Assembly: GCA_964019695.1 (NCBI GenBank)
Contig: OZ026524.1
Location: 27,816,164-27,880,163 of the forward strand
DNA length: 64,000 nt
Source: Loripinus fragilis
Lineage: Eukaryota; Mollusca; Bivalvia; Lucinida; Lucinidae
Reading direction: 5' to 3'
Positions 49,390-60,259 of the stretch are shown here, piece by piece. The notes under the pieces are model-generated. The model saw only the letters and a program-made list of their open reading frames with translations. It was not told the origin of the DNA and did not search any database. Position 1 is the first letter of the stretch. The number at the start of each line of letters is the position of its first letter. The translations under genes were made by a program, and so were the position numbers.

Positions 49390-49915
49390 AGACTTATCTA
49401 TTGATGAGATGGTAAGGGACTGATGCTTTGGCTGTTGTCAGGCCCACCGGGGTTTACCTTTTGGGTTTCTTTTGCTCCGGTATTCAGTTTTATGTACTGT
49501 TGAGTCCTTTTCTTTGCTTAATCTCCTTTTTATATCATGATTTATATGTTCTAGGAGATGATGCATTGATAAGTTAGAGGTCGTTCATGCAAACCAAACA
49601 TCTATGTGTCTTGATCCACATCTGAACTAAGGGTGAGGTTGGCGCCTTGAAACCAGTTTAAACCCTCCAGTAAATATTTTTACTGACCGTTCCAATGCGG
49701 TACTTCTTTTGTGGATCTCTTGTGTTATTTATGTCTTGTGTTTGTCATGTTTTCGCGTCTGTTCATTGCTGCCTGTGGTCACCTGCTGGTAAAGGGCTGA
49801 CCTCTTGGCTCTCGTTTGTGATGTTTAATTGTGTTTTGGCATATTCCAATGTGGTATCCTGGGTGGCACTTGATTGTATCGATTCCTTATCTTTGCCAGC
49901 TTTCTTACTTTCAGT
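49390..49915 (+). mobile_element. Type B retroelement 3' tail, attached to its coding end
   Basis: After the stop come ggcccaccggggtttacctt, tgttgagtccttttctttgc, ctccagtaaatatttttact, ggtacttcttttgtggatct, cctgtggtcacctgctggta and ggcacttgattgtatcgatt. This copy links type B orphan tails (17785, 19185, 21290, 56758) to the reverse transcriptase family. Confidence 0.8.
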
Positions 49916-49919
49916 CATT

Positions 49920-50765
49920 CATGATTGGTTTTAGCGTGTTTACACATGTTTTTGCTACACATGCGCGCTGTGAGTCAGCTCTTATTTGCTTTAGGTCTTA
50001 CAAACTGCGAAGATTGTAAACATCCAGAGTAAAATTCGTCAATAATCAATCATTTTTATGTGCATTCCTTTAATTATGGGCATTTTTTAAAAATTATTTA
50101 ACGTCTCAATCGCCATAAAACACTTGATTGTTTATTTGAACTGGGCTGTAGACTTACATTTCACGCACAACCTTTGTCTTTGAGGTTGCTAAGTGAATTT
50201 CGTCATAATTTCATAATTTGAATTTGCTGATTACTTATCCAATGAAATGGCCAAATATTTTTATATTGGTCAATAGGTTTTTAGATAAATAAACCTCAAC
50301 CTAATATATATGCAGCTCACTGGAAATATAACAACAACAGACTAACAGCAAAGGTCGAATATTCCATCGTTCGCAAGTAAGGACCTCTGACACTTTGATA
50401 GGGTATCTGCCTATTTTGCAAATGCTTCCCAAAACTTCCCTATGCATAAGATAGCACTGGAATCATTTTGAATAGGACGCTTGGTGTATTAGAAACGAAT
50501 AAAGGTTATAATTAGACAGTCAGAACCCTACGACAAAACAGGAGATGCTACCAAAGGTAGTATGGGTTGCACAATCTGACTTCACCAAAAGTTTAGAAAT
50601 CAATTATTTTCAAGTGTAACTTGGGTATTTATATCATCAATACACTATTACAAATCACATTGACAGTATTTTAAAGTCCAAAATCGTGAGCATTTTAATG
50701 ATTATTTTTGTTATTGTTTTTTTCTATCTGATTTGTCAAGAAATATTTTGAAGTGAAACTGTAGT
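49920..50765. other. Noncoding stretch, nothing recognised
   Basis: No gene or element recognised. Confidence 0.45.
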
Positions 50766-50768
50766 CTA

Positions 50769-51028
50769 TATTCAACCTTGATGACAATGTATTAACCTGG
50801 TGCAATATTATAAAGCAATGTATTCAACCTTGATGACAATGTATTAACCTGGTGCAATATTATACAGCAATGTATTCAACCTTAATGACAATGTATTAAC
50901 CTGGTGAAATATTATACAGCAATGTATTCAACCTTGATGACAATGTATTAACCTGGTGAATTATTATACAGCAATGTATTCAACCTTGATGACAATGTAT
51001 TAATCTGGTGAAATATTTTACAGTAGTG
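50769..51028 (+). repeat. Five-copy 52-bp tandem repeat
   Basis: Units start at 50769, 50821, 50873, 50925 and 50977 with tattcaacctt-atgacaatg and differ at only a few positions, so the array is young or homogenised. Confidence 0.9.
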
Positions 51029-51184
51029 TACTATAACCATTCATCCATGCGTAAAGTACATCTAGTCGATGGCCATGTAGTTTATGTGTATTGGATAGAT
51101 ACAGGATATGTGCAAACTATCTACCAACTGACTTAGTAAAAGGACAATTTTCATAATCTAAAGAAACATATGCTAAAACGTTGT

Positions 51185-51389
51185 TTGTTTGTTTGTTTGA
51201 TTTGATTCTTTACGTATCATCAGCAATCTTTCAGTTAACAGGGACGGGTCTTCCTGGGTTGAACCAGTACTAAGCTAGGATAATTGTGTCTTGCTCAAGA
51301 ACCACAACGCAGTGACGCTGGTGAGGCTCGAGCCCGCGGACTCTCGGTCTCGAGACAAGCACTCTACCACTAAGCCACTGCGCTCCCTT
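51185..51389 (-). mobile_element. tRNA-derived SINE S1, antisense copy with target-site duplication
   Basis: On the minus strand the head reads gcgcagtggcttagtggtag with B-box-like gggctcgagcc, the same body as 14433-14635, and an aaacaaacaaacaa tail. The direct repeat aaacgttgt occurs at 51176-51184 and 51390-51398. Confidence 0.88.
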
Positions 51390-51519
51390 AAACGTTGTAA
51401 TATTTCATGACTAATGGGTTATGAAAAGGTAGCTTAATTGTACTAATTATTTCATTATACTGGAATAAAAGATTTTCAAGAGAGCACACCAGAATTCCGA
51501 ATTCGAATGTTCAAGCTCG

Positions 51520-51960
51520 CCCATACGTCACATTTTGGGCTGTGGGAAATCATCCCCCCGAGTGCCAACTAGCTTTTCACATATATTATGTAAATTATGA
51601 AAACACACTTATGTGCAAAAGGATTAGTTTGGACTCGGAGGGAGGGGGACGATGTTTTAAAACTATTTTTCTATTTAATATATGTTTAATACAAAAGTGG
51701 CCGTTTTAGCCACAAAATAAAGCCGTTCATTCATGGAAATAGGAATTCAAATGCAAAATCATAAACTAGAGACCAACAGCGAGCATTTGTATGAAGATGA
51801 AAGCATTTGATCGACTTTAATTTTTATCAAAATTATAGGCAGCGGTACAATGTGATTCCCATTACCATCGTCAGAGGTCCTTTGATAACCTGGAGACGTG
51901 GCATGGTTTCTCACTTTGACAAGGAATTTATTGGTGCACATTTTCAATACTGAACAAAGA
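51520..51960. repeat. Dispersed repeat, partner of 58950-59300
   Basis: Both copies share atgtgcaaaaggattagttt-like tgcaaaaggattagtttgg, a G-rich block, a run of attttcta-like sequence and later gaggtcctttgataac / gaggtcctttacacg in the same order. Confidence 0.6.
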
Positions 51961-52644
51961 TTTGGATGAGTTGTTTTTCTTTGCCATGCGGTTTGAACAT
52001 GTTTTGACTGTAGGACATCAGCATATATATGTCTAAATACTCATTAACAACGAAAAAATAGATATAGCACTGCCAACTTCTAACTAAATATTTTTTCGTG
52101 TCTGTGTTTACCCACACATCAACAAACGAAGAGAATTTAATCTCTTCTCATCAGACAGAATTTTAAAGTAAACTATTGCCTTTTTTCGATTTTCGATTTT
52201 CCGCACTATCGGAGCTTGAATCAATGAACGGAAACTTACTTACGCATTCAACTGTGGGCTCGCCGATTTGTTCTGCATTGAAAATGCATTATTCAGTGTT
52301 TGAAACATTAAAATATACAGTAGCAATTTGTTTAAGCTATTTTAGACCTACGTCAATGGGATCCATCTCGTACATTTCATTTTCCGATAAATGGATCAGA
52401 TTAGCTAGAGACTGATAAAATTAAGAACGTATCTGACAAGAATTAAATTGCACCACCCTTGTTGAAGCGTTAAACAAACAAATTGCTTTCATTGTTTGAG
52501 GATTTGGATGGTATCTCGGATCTCCTGCTGTCAATACTGGATGATAAGGATTAGCTAACTGTCTTCCGTTGCTACACACTCTCCGTAATCATATTAATTA
52601 TTCATACAACTAATAAGGATTGTTTTCGACGCGTTAATTAGCTC

Positions 52645-54300
52645 ACCCGAGCTGAAGGTCCGTCAACATTTTCAAACATCATCTACTCTGAAACCAATCG
52701 GCCAATTTCACTTAAATTTCATATGGAGACTCCTTAGGATAGGGGGACAAAAGTTTGTTGAAATGGTCCTGGTCACATGACCAAGATGACCGCCATGTCC
52801 ATATATGGTAAAACCCCTTTAAAAATCTTCTTCTCCAGAACCAGAAGGCCGATTACCTTAGGACTTAATATGTAACATTGAGGATGTGGGGCTTACCAGT
52901 TTAGTTCAAATGATGTTTCTAGGTTGACAATGACCTACTTAATGTCAAGGTCAAATTTGCTTTCTTACGCATTTAAATCGGAATTTCTTTGAAAAGATGA
53001 TTTTTTGAAAACTGTTGAAAACAAAGTCATTATAATCACTAAATATGTTCAACTTAACGAGACAATAACTTTGAATAAGTTCCAAAGGTCAAGGTTGACC
53101 ATTGACCTTTCAGCCAAGGTCGCTCATACTGGAGTCCCATCAATATATCAAAACTTAGTTTTCTCAGAAACCACAAGACCAATTGAACTCAAATTTCATA
53201 TGAAGACACCTTAGGATAAGTTAGCCATTTTTTTATACAAATTGTTGTGATCACATGACCAAGATGGCCGACATACTCATATATAGTAAAAAAAACTTTA
53301 AAAATCATCTTCTCAAGAAACAGAAGGCTGATGATCTTGGGCGTTGGTATGCAACATGTATGATTTGAGGCCTACCAAGTTTGTTTAAATGATGATCCTA
53401 TGTTTACCTTGACCTACTTAACATCAAGGTCTAATTTGCATCCTAATGGTTTAACTTGGAATGTTTTTAAAAAAGCAATTTTTTAATACTGTTGAAGCAA
53501 AAGTCATTATTCTCACTTGATATATTAAACCTAATGATACAATTGATATAAATAAGTTCCAAAGGTCAGGGTTGGTCGTTCACTTTTCAGCCAATGTCGC
53601 TTATATTTGAGCCCCATTACTATATTAAAACATAGTTTTCTCAGAAACCACAAGGTCAATTTAAATCAAATTTCTTATGAAGACTTTAAGTTGAGGGGAG
53701 TAAATTTATAACAAATGGTAATGGTAACATGACCAAAATGGCCACCATGCCCATATAAGGCAAAATCTCTTTAACTGTCTTCTTCTCTAGAACCAAAAGA
53801 CCAAATGCCTTGGGACTTGGTATGTGGAATTTGGGATGCAGGCCCTACCAGGTCTGCACAAATGATGAATCTGGGTTGACCTAGGCCTTTTTTACGGCAA
53901 GGCCAAATTTGATTCCAAATGCATTTATATTGACAATATCGTGAAATGCTCATTTTTTTCTATAACTGTTCAAGTGGAAATCATTATACTTGCGAGAAAT
54001 GTTAATCCTAATAAAACACATGTTTTATATAGCACCAAAGGTCAAGCTGACCATTCACCCAAGGCCACTCATTTTGGACTGTCACATACGTAACTTAACA
54101 TCTTTTTCTCAGAAACCATTGAACTTAGATTTCATATGGAGTATTCAGTAGATAAAACAATATAAATATAATATTTGTTTTAGGTCACTTGACCGATATG
54201 GCCACCATGCCCATCCATGGTAAAACAAAATAGGTTTAGATAATATGTCTGAGTTGACCTTGACCTATTTTAACATAATAAAGAGATCAGGTTAGCGCTT
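52645..54300 (+). repeat. Tandem array of about 475-bp units, 3.5 copies
   Basis: The recurring block gaaaccacaag-ccaattgaa with aaatttcatatg-agac occurs at about 52690, 53164, 53640 and 54108. Each is followed by a -catgacca-gatggcc-ccatg block and then ttcttctc-agaac-agaaggc-gat. Units differ by substitutions and small indels; open frames inside are accidental. Confidence 0.8.
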
Positions 54301-54364
54301 CAGGACCTTCCAGTCCTCTAGTTAAATATACTTAAATTGAATGCAAATGTTGTTCACACCACGC

Positions 54365-54712
54365 TTTAACCCAAAAGCAAGTGGGTACGACCAGTAAATG
54401 TCACAATCACAGACCACAGACCAACCCAAGGCACTGCAGGCACAGCAAGAAAAGAGACATAGAACACTAACAGCCACACGACAGAGAACACTAACAGCCA
54501 CACGACAGAGAAAACTAACAGCCACACGACAGAGAAAACTAACAGCCACACGACAGCAAGAAAAAAATAACAAAAGCAACCAGCTCTCTCTTTCTCAGCG
54601 AGATGATTGCAAAACTAGCAAAAGCAAAAGTACTGGCTTACAAAAAAGGACCAAACACAAAACACGCACAGGCAATGAACAATTAATTAACAACAACAGA
54701 ACAACCATCTTA
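54365..54712 (-). mobile_element. Type A retroelement tail, part interrupted by the 1.47-kb element
   Basis: gtgggtacgaccagtaaatg, cagcgagatgattgcaaaac and caacaacagaacaaccatct follow type A order on the minus strand. It contains a four-copy 24-bp repeat (54461-54556, agaacactaacagccacacg). The tail continues after the insertion at 56180-56345. Confidence 0.75.
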
Positions 54713-56179
54713 AGCCTCGTTTATATGCACAATTTGAACCCTGGTGCAAATTTACTCCCTGGTGCAAAATTGCACCCTGGAGTAAATTTGCACTCCCTGA
54801 TGTAGCGTTCATATGTCAATAAATTATGTTCTTATGTTATTGGATTTGCTCTTTAAACATATCACAAATGTTTCAGTTTTACTTTAAGGAGAAATTCGAA
54901 GTGTTAAGTTCAAGATACCGTCATGTGAGAAAAATGCAACTCCGTTTGGTTTTATTTGCTTTATTTATTTACGCAATATTTAAAGAGGATAATACACCAG
55001 TCATTTGAATCAACGGCTCCCACCTACGGAGAAAGCCATGGAATAGCCGGGGTAAGGTGCTGGACAATTAATTTTTGATTGTCCCCGCAGTGCCGGGGAA
55101 GTGTGGGGGTTATAACATTGGGACACTTACCCTGCTGGGATTTTCTGTTGTGTAGGGTTGGGCAAAGAGCAGGGTTGTTACCATCAGCTTGTCCCCACAG
55201 GGCGGGGCTTATACCAGGGCTCTGGAAAGTGAAAATCATTATCCCCGGTGGGGGGGTGCAGTGGATACAAATGACTGGTGCATAAATGGCACTTATAGAA
55301 GCTGTTGCAGCAGTACTAAGTAAATATATTACTATCTGACCAAGAGTGATGGACGAACGTACGTAGTGCTTGAGACTTATACATTTACTGATGACCCATG
55401 GGTTCCGAATATCACGGGCTCTGCGACAAAACTGCGTGAATAGTTGCAACGGAATGCGCGTGTGCGTTAAATTGTTTCAATTGAACTGCTGGTGACAGTT
55501 TGACTTAGGACTTCGCAGAGCTAGACAATTGAGAACCTCTTCGTATTAGCAAAATAAACGTCTTGTGAATGTGTGAAACGGGAGGTACTCCGTTATTATG
55601 CAGCGGGGAACCTTTTCACCGATGTGATGTGTACATCGGATAGCCTGGACTCGTGTATGGCGCCAGGGTTCTGGCAAACTCTGATTTATATTGCTGGGGT
55701 TAGGAAGAGATATTGTTTGGAAATAGAAACGTGCAAATCGAAGCCCATGGACCAGAAATTCCAGTTGTTCTGCGTGGCAACCCGGCATAGCCGATGAAGT
55801 AGTGACTACAGAAAGAAGCCATGACCTTAAGTTTCCTAAAGGGACTATTTATATAGATTATTTTCATACACATGTACATGTTCATATAGAAAAGATGGGT
55901 AATTAATCAAAATCTAAGATCAAACTGTACATATGTGATAACAAGTTGCGTTCATGTGCGCAATTTGCACCTAGGGGCAAATGTGCACCCGGGTGCTAAT
56001 TTTCTCCACCGTATTTGCACCACCTGCAAAGGTGGAGCCAATTCGCACCCGGGTGCAAATTTGCACCGAGGTGCATTTTCATTACCACAGTTTATATTAC
56101 CAAAATACACCCCAGGTGCAAATTTACACCCCGGGTGTATATTTGCACCGGGGTGTATATTGTGCATATAAACGAGGCT
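54713..56179. mobile_element. 1,467-bp TIR element with TTA target duplication (PIF/Harbinger-like)
   Basis: The termini agcctcgtttatatgcacaa and its complement (gtgcatataaacgaggct) are flanked by TTA at 54710-54712 and 56180-56182. Subterminal regions are filled with tgcaccc / gggtgca palindromes. The interior has a G-rich stretch (55030-55260) and a short frame LRYYAAGNLFTDVMCTSDSLDSC (about 55585-55653) that faintly recalls the N-terminal region of Harbinger transposases; this resemblance is weak. Three-base TTA/TAA duplications are usual in that superfamily. Confidence 0.7.
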
Positions 56180-56345
56180 TTAGAGAGGACAACAGCCGAA
56201 TTCACCAGGGGTTTAGATATACATGTGGTTCACTGGCCAAATCTTCGCTATAGAATCTGCTATAAATAATGTTAAACAAAACAATTGTTTAGCTCATGTA
56301 GAGGCTTCCTGGCCAGTGCAATTCATCATCACAGGAAATATATCA
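56180..56345 (-). mobile_element. Type A retroelement tail, continuation after the insertion
   Basis: gagaggacaacagccgaatt, ccaaatcttcgctatagaat and tagctcatgtagaggcttcc continue the element begun at 54365. Confidence 0.7.
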
Positions 56346-56401
56346 AGTAGATATGACCTGGTCCATAGCTTATAAAACTTGAGTACATTATCAAACTCAT
56401 A

Positions 56402-56464
56402 ATAAAGCGCATTGATTGGTTGCTTGCGGACACATGTCCGCAAGCAGCCAATTATTGCGCTTTA
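56402..56464. repeat. 63-bp perfect-centre hairpin
   Basis: aataaagcgcattgattggt and its complement flank gcttgcggacatgtccgcaagc. It separates two type A tail fragments. Confidence 0.8.
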
Positions 56465-56600
56465 TTTTCAGAGGAAATGCCACAATCGCAGATCATAGTA
56501 AACCTTTGGCACCAAGACACATCAAAACTAGCAAACCAAAAGCACACAAGCAAGAACAAGATGAAGCATAACAAATTGCCCAATCTACCTGAAAAGCAAG
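56465..56600 (-). mobile_element. Type A retroelement tail fragment
   Basis: gaggaaatgccacaatcgca followed by ttggcaccaagacacat and aactagcaaacc fits the end of the type A tail. Confidence 0.55.
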
Positions 56601-56604
56601 TGAG

Positions 56605-56695
56605 TAAAGTAAAACCTGTCTTAAGCGACCACTCAAAAATAGACAAAACAAAGATCTTAATGATAAATGGTAGCTTAATGAACTATTTTTGTTTT
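56605..56695 (+). mobile_element. Partial M2 MITE
   Basis: aaaacctgtcttaagcgacc and agatcttaatgataaatggt match the left half of the M2 family. Confidence 0.55.
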
Positions 56696-56757
56696 CAGTA
56701 CTCTAGGAACATCATACACGAGTAAATTTATAAATAGAAAATACTTAAAAGTAAGTA

Positions 56758-56905
56758 AGGGTGTAAAGATCAGGAATCGATACAATCAAGTACCACACCT
56801 GACCCAGGACACCAATGGGAAAGTTATTCACAGTTGCACACCACAAACCAGAGCCAAGAAGTCAGCCCTTTCCTAGTAGGTGACCACAAGGTACAAATAA
56901 ACAGA
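56758..56905 (-). mobile_element. Type B retroelement tail, antisense
   Basis: atcaggaatcgatacaatca, gtaccacacctgacccagga and gaccacaaggtacaaa are the reverse complement of the type B end. Confidence 0.7.
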
Positions 56906-57390
56906 CGGGCATAAATGCATGACAAAATACAATTAAGAAAGGAGAGACAGTGTCATATAACAAAACAATTGGCGCATTCTTTTTCGGCTAAAATCAGGAT
57001 TAGTGAACCCTTAAAATCGATGTCAATCGAGGAGCTGTTCTCGGGTAGACAAAGCCTGATGTTAACCTCAAAAGAATGCATCAATCGTAGCAACATAATT
57101 ACCAAGTTTGTCACTGACCGTAAAACATCAATCTTTCTCAATGTTAAACCTAACCCATATAAGTCTAGCGTACTTTTTGCGGGACATAAGCAAACAGTGC
57201 AGACCCAGATCCGACACTACAAAACGCGGCGTCTGATCAGGGTATACAATGCTTGCTTGCAGAATGTTTAAAAAAATACCATCCAACAACCCTTAAAACG
57301 GAAATGGACTGGTCCAGTTGATAATAGTTGGAAATTCCATTCGACATAAATGTGTTTACTGATTCCTGACTCGGGAAACCCACCAGGAAA

Positions 57391-57420
57391 CACACACACG
57401 CGCACGCACGCACGCACGCA

Positions 57421-57451
<31 letters not shown>

Positions 57452-57475
57452 TAACACACACACACACACGCGCGC
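57391..57475 (+). repeat. (CA)n / (CGCA)n microsatellite
   Basis: Runs of acac and gcac with cgcgcg at the end. A minus-strand frame through it encodes alternating Val/Cys and is accidental. Confidence 0.95.
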
Positions 57476-57549
57476 GAAACAAATTACAAGCTGGCTTGTA
57501 CATTTTAACTGCATTTATATACAATAGGGGTAGCAACCTACGTCATAAC

Positions 57550-57980
57550 ATGGATGATGCAAACACGTAGTATGACGCCATCTTTGATTTAGAAGGTAAG
57601 TTTTTCCATTTGTAGCATTTAACAAATTAGTGTCCGTCAAAACTAAGCAGTGCAGGCGGTACCTGACACCACACTTGAACAGGATATATAAAGGTAATGG
57701 CCAGAAACGTCGTTGCCTTTATAATCATTCACCCACAAATATCGAAGCGGGTGACCGCTAAAATTATCCTCGTGTCTTCCGCTTCAATACTTGTGGGCGA
57801 ATGATTACAAAGGCAACGGCATTTCTGGGCGTGATCATTATATGTTCTGTCCAAGTGGAATGTTAGGCACCGCCTGCACTGCTTAGTTTAGACAGACACT
57901 TATTTGTATACTTTTACAAAACGAAAAGGCTTACCGTGTAAATCTAAGATGGTGCCATACAACGCGTTTGCAACATCTTA
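57550..57980. mobile_element. 430-bp fold-back element with long arms
   Basis: The outer arms gcaaacacgtagtatgacgc and right-end complement (ggtgccatacaacgcgtttgc), the middle arms agcagtgcaggcggtacctg / caccgcctgcactgct, and the inner arms gttgcctttataatcattca / gaatgattacaaaggcaac all pair in order. Nearly the whole element folds on itself. No coding capacity. Confidence 0.8.
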
Positions 57981-57984
57981 CAAC

Positions 57985-58715
57985 ATTTGTTTAACATTTA
58001 TTGGCAGCTTATGTTGTAAAGAGGCAAATACAATGGGCATGTTACTTGATAGTTGTTAATTTCAAAACAGGTTTCCTTATTTTTTCAGTATAAAATGTCG
58101 TCTGTACTCGTTGGAATTGCCTCATACATGCAATCACAACATGTAGCGAAAACTACAGTGTATGATCAATGATTAGAGTTTTTAATTTTGAAACTTTTTC
58201 ACAAAATTCTCATTTTTATATTGTTTAAATGAAATAAGCATGGCGAAAGGATCTCGGACAGTTTCCTATTCAACCTGCCCAAATTTTGACAGCCTGTGGC
58301 TAGCATAATGCATATCTGACAACTATAGTTTTGTGCTTAAATGAAACCCTTACATTTAGTGCATCCAACAAAATAAAAATATCTTGAAAATATTGCATAA
58401 TTATGCCATGACTTTAGGGTTTAGGGGGTGGGGTGTTTTTTGTGACCAAATTTTATTTCACAGAATGTCAAAGTTTCGGTGAGTATTCACCTAAATACAT
58501 GTTAATATAATGTTTGCGGCATAAAACTTGAGGCGAAAGTGATGCGTTTGCACAAAATTCGGGTTGAGAAAATTTCAATGTTTCGTCTATAGAAGTGTGC
58601 TGTCAATTACTTTTGACTATTACCTGTAGTGTTTTGAGTTCAACCAGTTCGACTTGTGCACTGAGGTGTATCATATCTGTATACTGTATAAATTATAGTC
58701 TAGATAGACACAGTT
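57985..58715. other. Noncoding stretch, nothing recognised
   Basis: No gene or element recognised. Confidence 0.45.
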
Positions 58716-58719
58716 TTTT

Positions 58720-59300
58720 AGCGTAAAATCGTAATATTTTCTTACACATCAGATTTAACCTATAATTTTGGTGCTTAAAAGAACCGTCTCATTGCGACGA
58801 TTCTTTTGAATACCCAACACATAATGTTTTGGTTGAGAAATGAGACAATTAATTTCTTTGTAAGCACTCATAACTAAAGCCCTGATATATGCCAATTTTA
58901 CCTACAGGTTTCTACAAAATAAGTTTCTAATAAGTTTTTATAATAAAGTGTTTTTGAGCATTTTGACATCGTTCCCCCCCGTGACCAATCATGCCATTTT
59001 TATATGATGTGTGAAATGTAAAACTACAATTGTATGCAAAAGGATTAGTTTGGTCACGGGGGGGAAAGCACCTCAGTAAAACTTTTTCTATTTTCTATAT
59101 GTTGAATAGCAATAACGCAGTTTTCAACCCATATTTTTCAATTGGTACTTGTCCAATGAGAAAACGGCTTTTGTGGAAAAGTCGAGGGTTGAACCTACTA
59201 TCTTTTTATAGAAAAAATATCATTTTCTTTGAAACTTTTCTCTGGTGATTTTTATGGGCAATCCTTCATTAAGACTGTCCGAGGTCCTTTACACGTTTTC
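58720..59300 (+). repeat. Hairpin repeat family copy 2 followed by the partner of 51520-51960
   Basis: 58720-58880 matches 1570-1765 (agaaccgtctcattgcgacg, ccaacacataatgttttggt). 58950-59300 matches 51520-51960. The two blocks are adjacent here, so the dispersed fragments may derive from one longer element. Confidence 0.6.
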
Positions 59301-59410
59301 ATGTAGGTTTATATACAGTTAGATGACAATAAAACAGTACTTGTACCAGCGGTGCTCAACGAACGTTTTATACCACCCTTTCAAACTGCAAGTTCTAATC
59401 AAATTTAGTT

Positions 59411-59580
59411 AAATCTGTTTACAGCCAAACACCTACCAATTTTAACATTTCATGATGCTGAACCCTCACAAGATAAGCTATCAACAATGTTGTTGGGGCT
59501 TATCTTTTGAAGGATCGGCATAATGAACAGTTAAATTGGTAGTTGCTTATATTAGTTGTAAACAGTTTAATTGCTTTGTT
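59411..59580. mobile_element. Fold-back element, about 170 bp
   Basis: The arms ctgtttacagccaaacacct and right-end complement (ggtagttgcttatattagttgtaaacag) pair, with an inner palindrome agataagctatcaacaatgt / gttggggcttatctt. Confidence 0.65.
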
Positions 59581-59798
59581 ATATACCTAATATGTCTTGA
59601 CGTGTTTCAATCGCTGACAGTTGCAACTTACATCTTTTAATGTGTCGCAATGCGGCTGATTGTTGACCTATCACTGGCCGCCGGCGGCTTTATTCCCATT
59701 AATACACGGCAGCCGAGGGCTTCATTGTCACTTAAGCCTGGTGTGCTAGAAAGGAAGGTATAGTATAACAATGACGATAACACGTTCTTTTCCGTTTT

Positions 59799-59895
59799 AA
59801 CGTTTGCGAAGCTCTCGTGTGGTAATGTGTTGCAGCCTCCACCGCTTCACGGTTTGGGCTGCGACACATTTTCACACGAGGGCTTGGTAAACGTT
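59799..59895. mobile_element. Fold-back element, about 100 bp
   Basis: aacgtttgcgaagctctcgt pairs with acgagggcttggtaaacgtt, and tgtgttgcagcc pairs with ggctgcgacaca around gcttcacgg. Confidence 0.65.
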
Positions 59896-60259
59896 GTACA
59901 AGTTAAGTCAGCCAATTAAGACTCGCGTACCTACGGTGCATCGTTACATGTACCGAAGAATACAGATTTCATTCCAGGTTTAATTAATTTTGTTCTGAAA
60001 GTATGTTAAGAAAAAATAATACCAATGTAAGGTTTTGTACTCAAACAAAATTAAACTTAATCTGATTATTTTTCTCTGAGTGCAAAGAAGAGAAGTATAG
60101 TAGCTGCAACGAGGATGTACAGTTTAAACCATGTGCATGGATTCTTATTCATTTCTATTTAAATGTTCGTCTGTCTGTCACAAACCTGCAATGCTCTTTC
60201 CTTAAAACATGAGTTGTTCAAACAGAGACGATGGGCGGGCGTTCAATTCAAAGGAAGTA

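Noticed and set aside
55024..55449. 141-codon minus frame in the 1.47-kb element
   Set aside because: No transposase or host domain recognised; the G-rich interior explains the Pro-rich composition.
57237..57536. Cys/Val-rich minus-strand frame
   Set aside because: Product of the CA/CGCA microsatellite.
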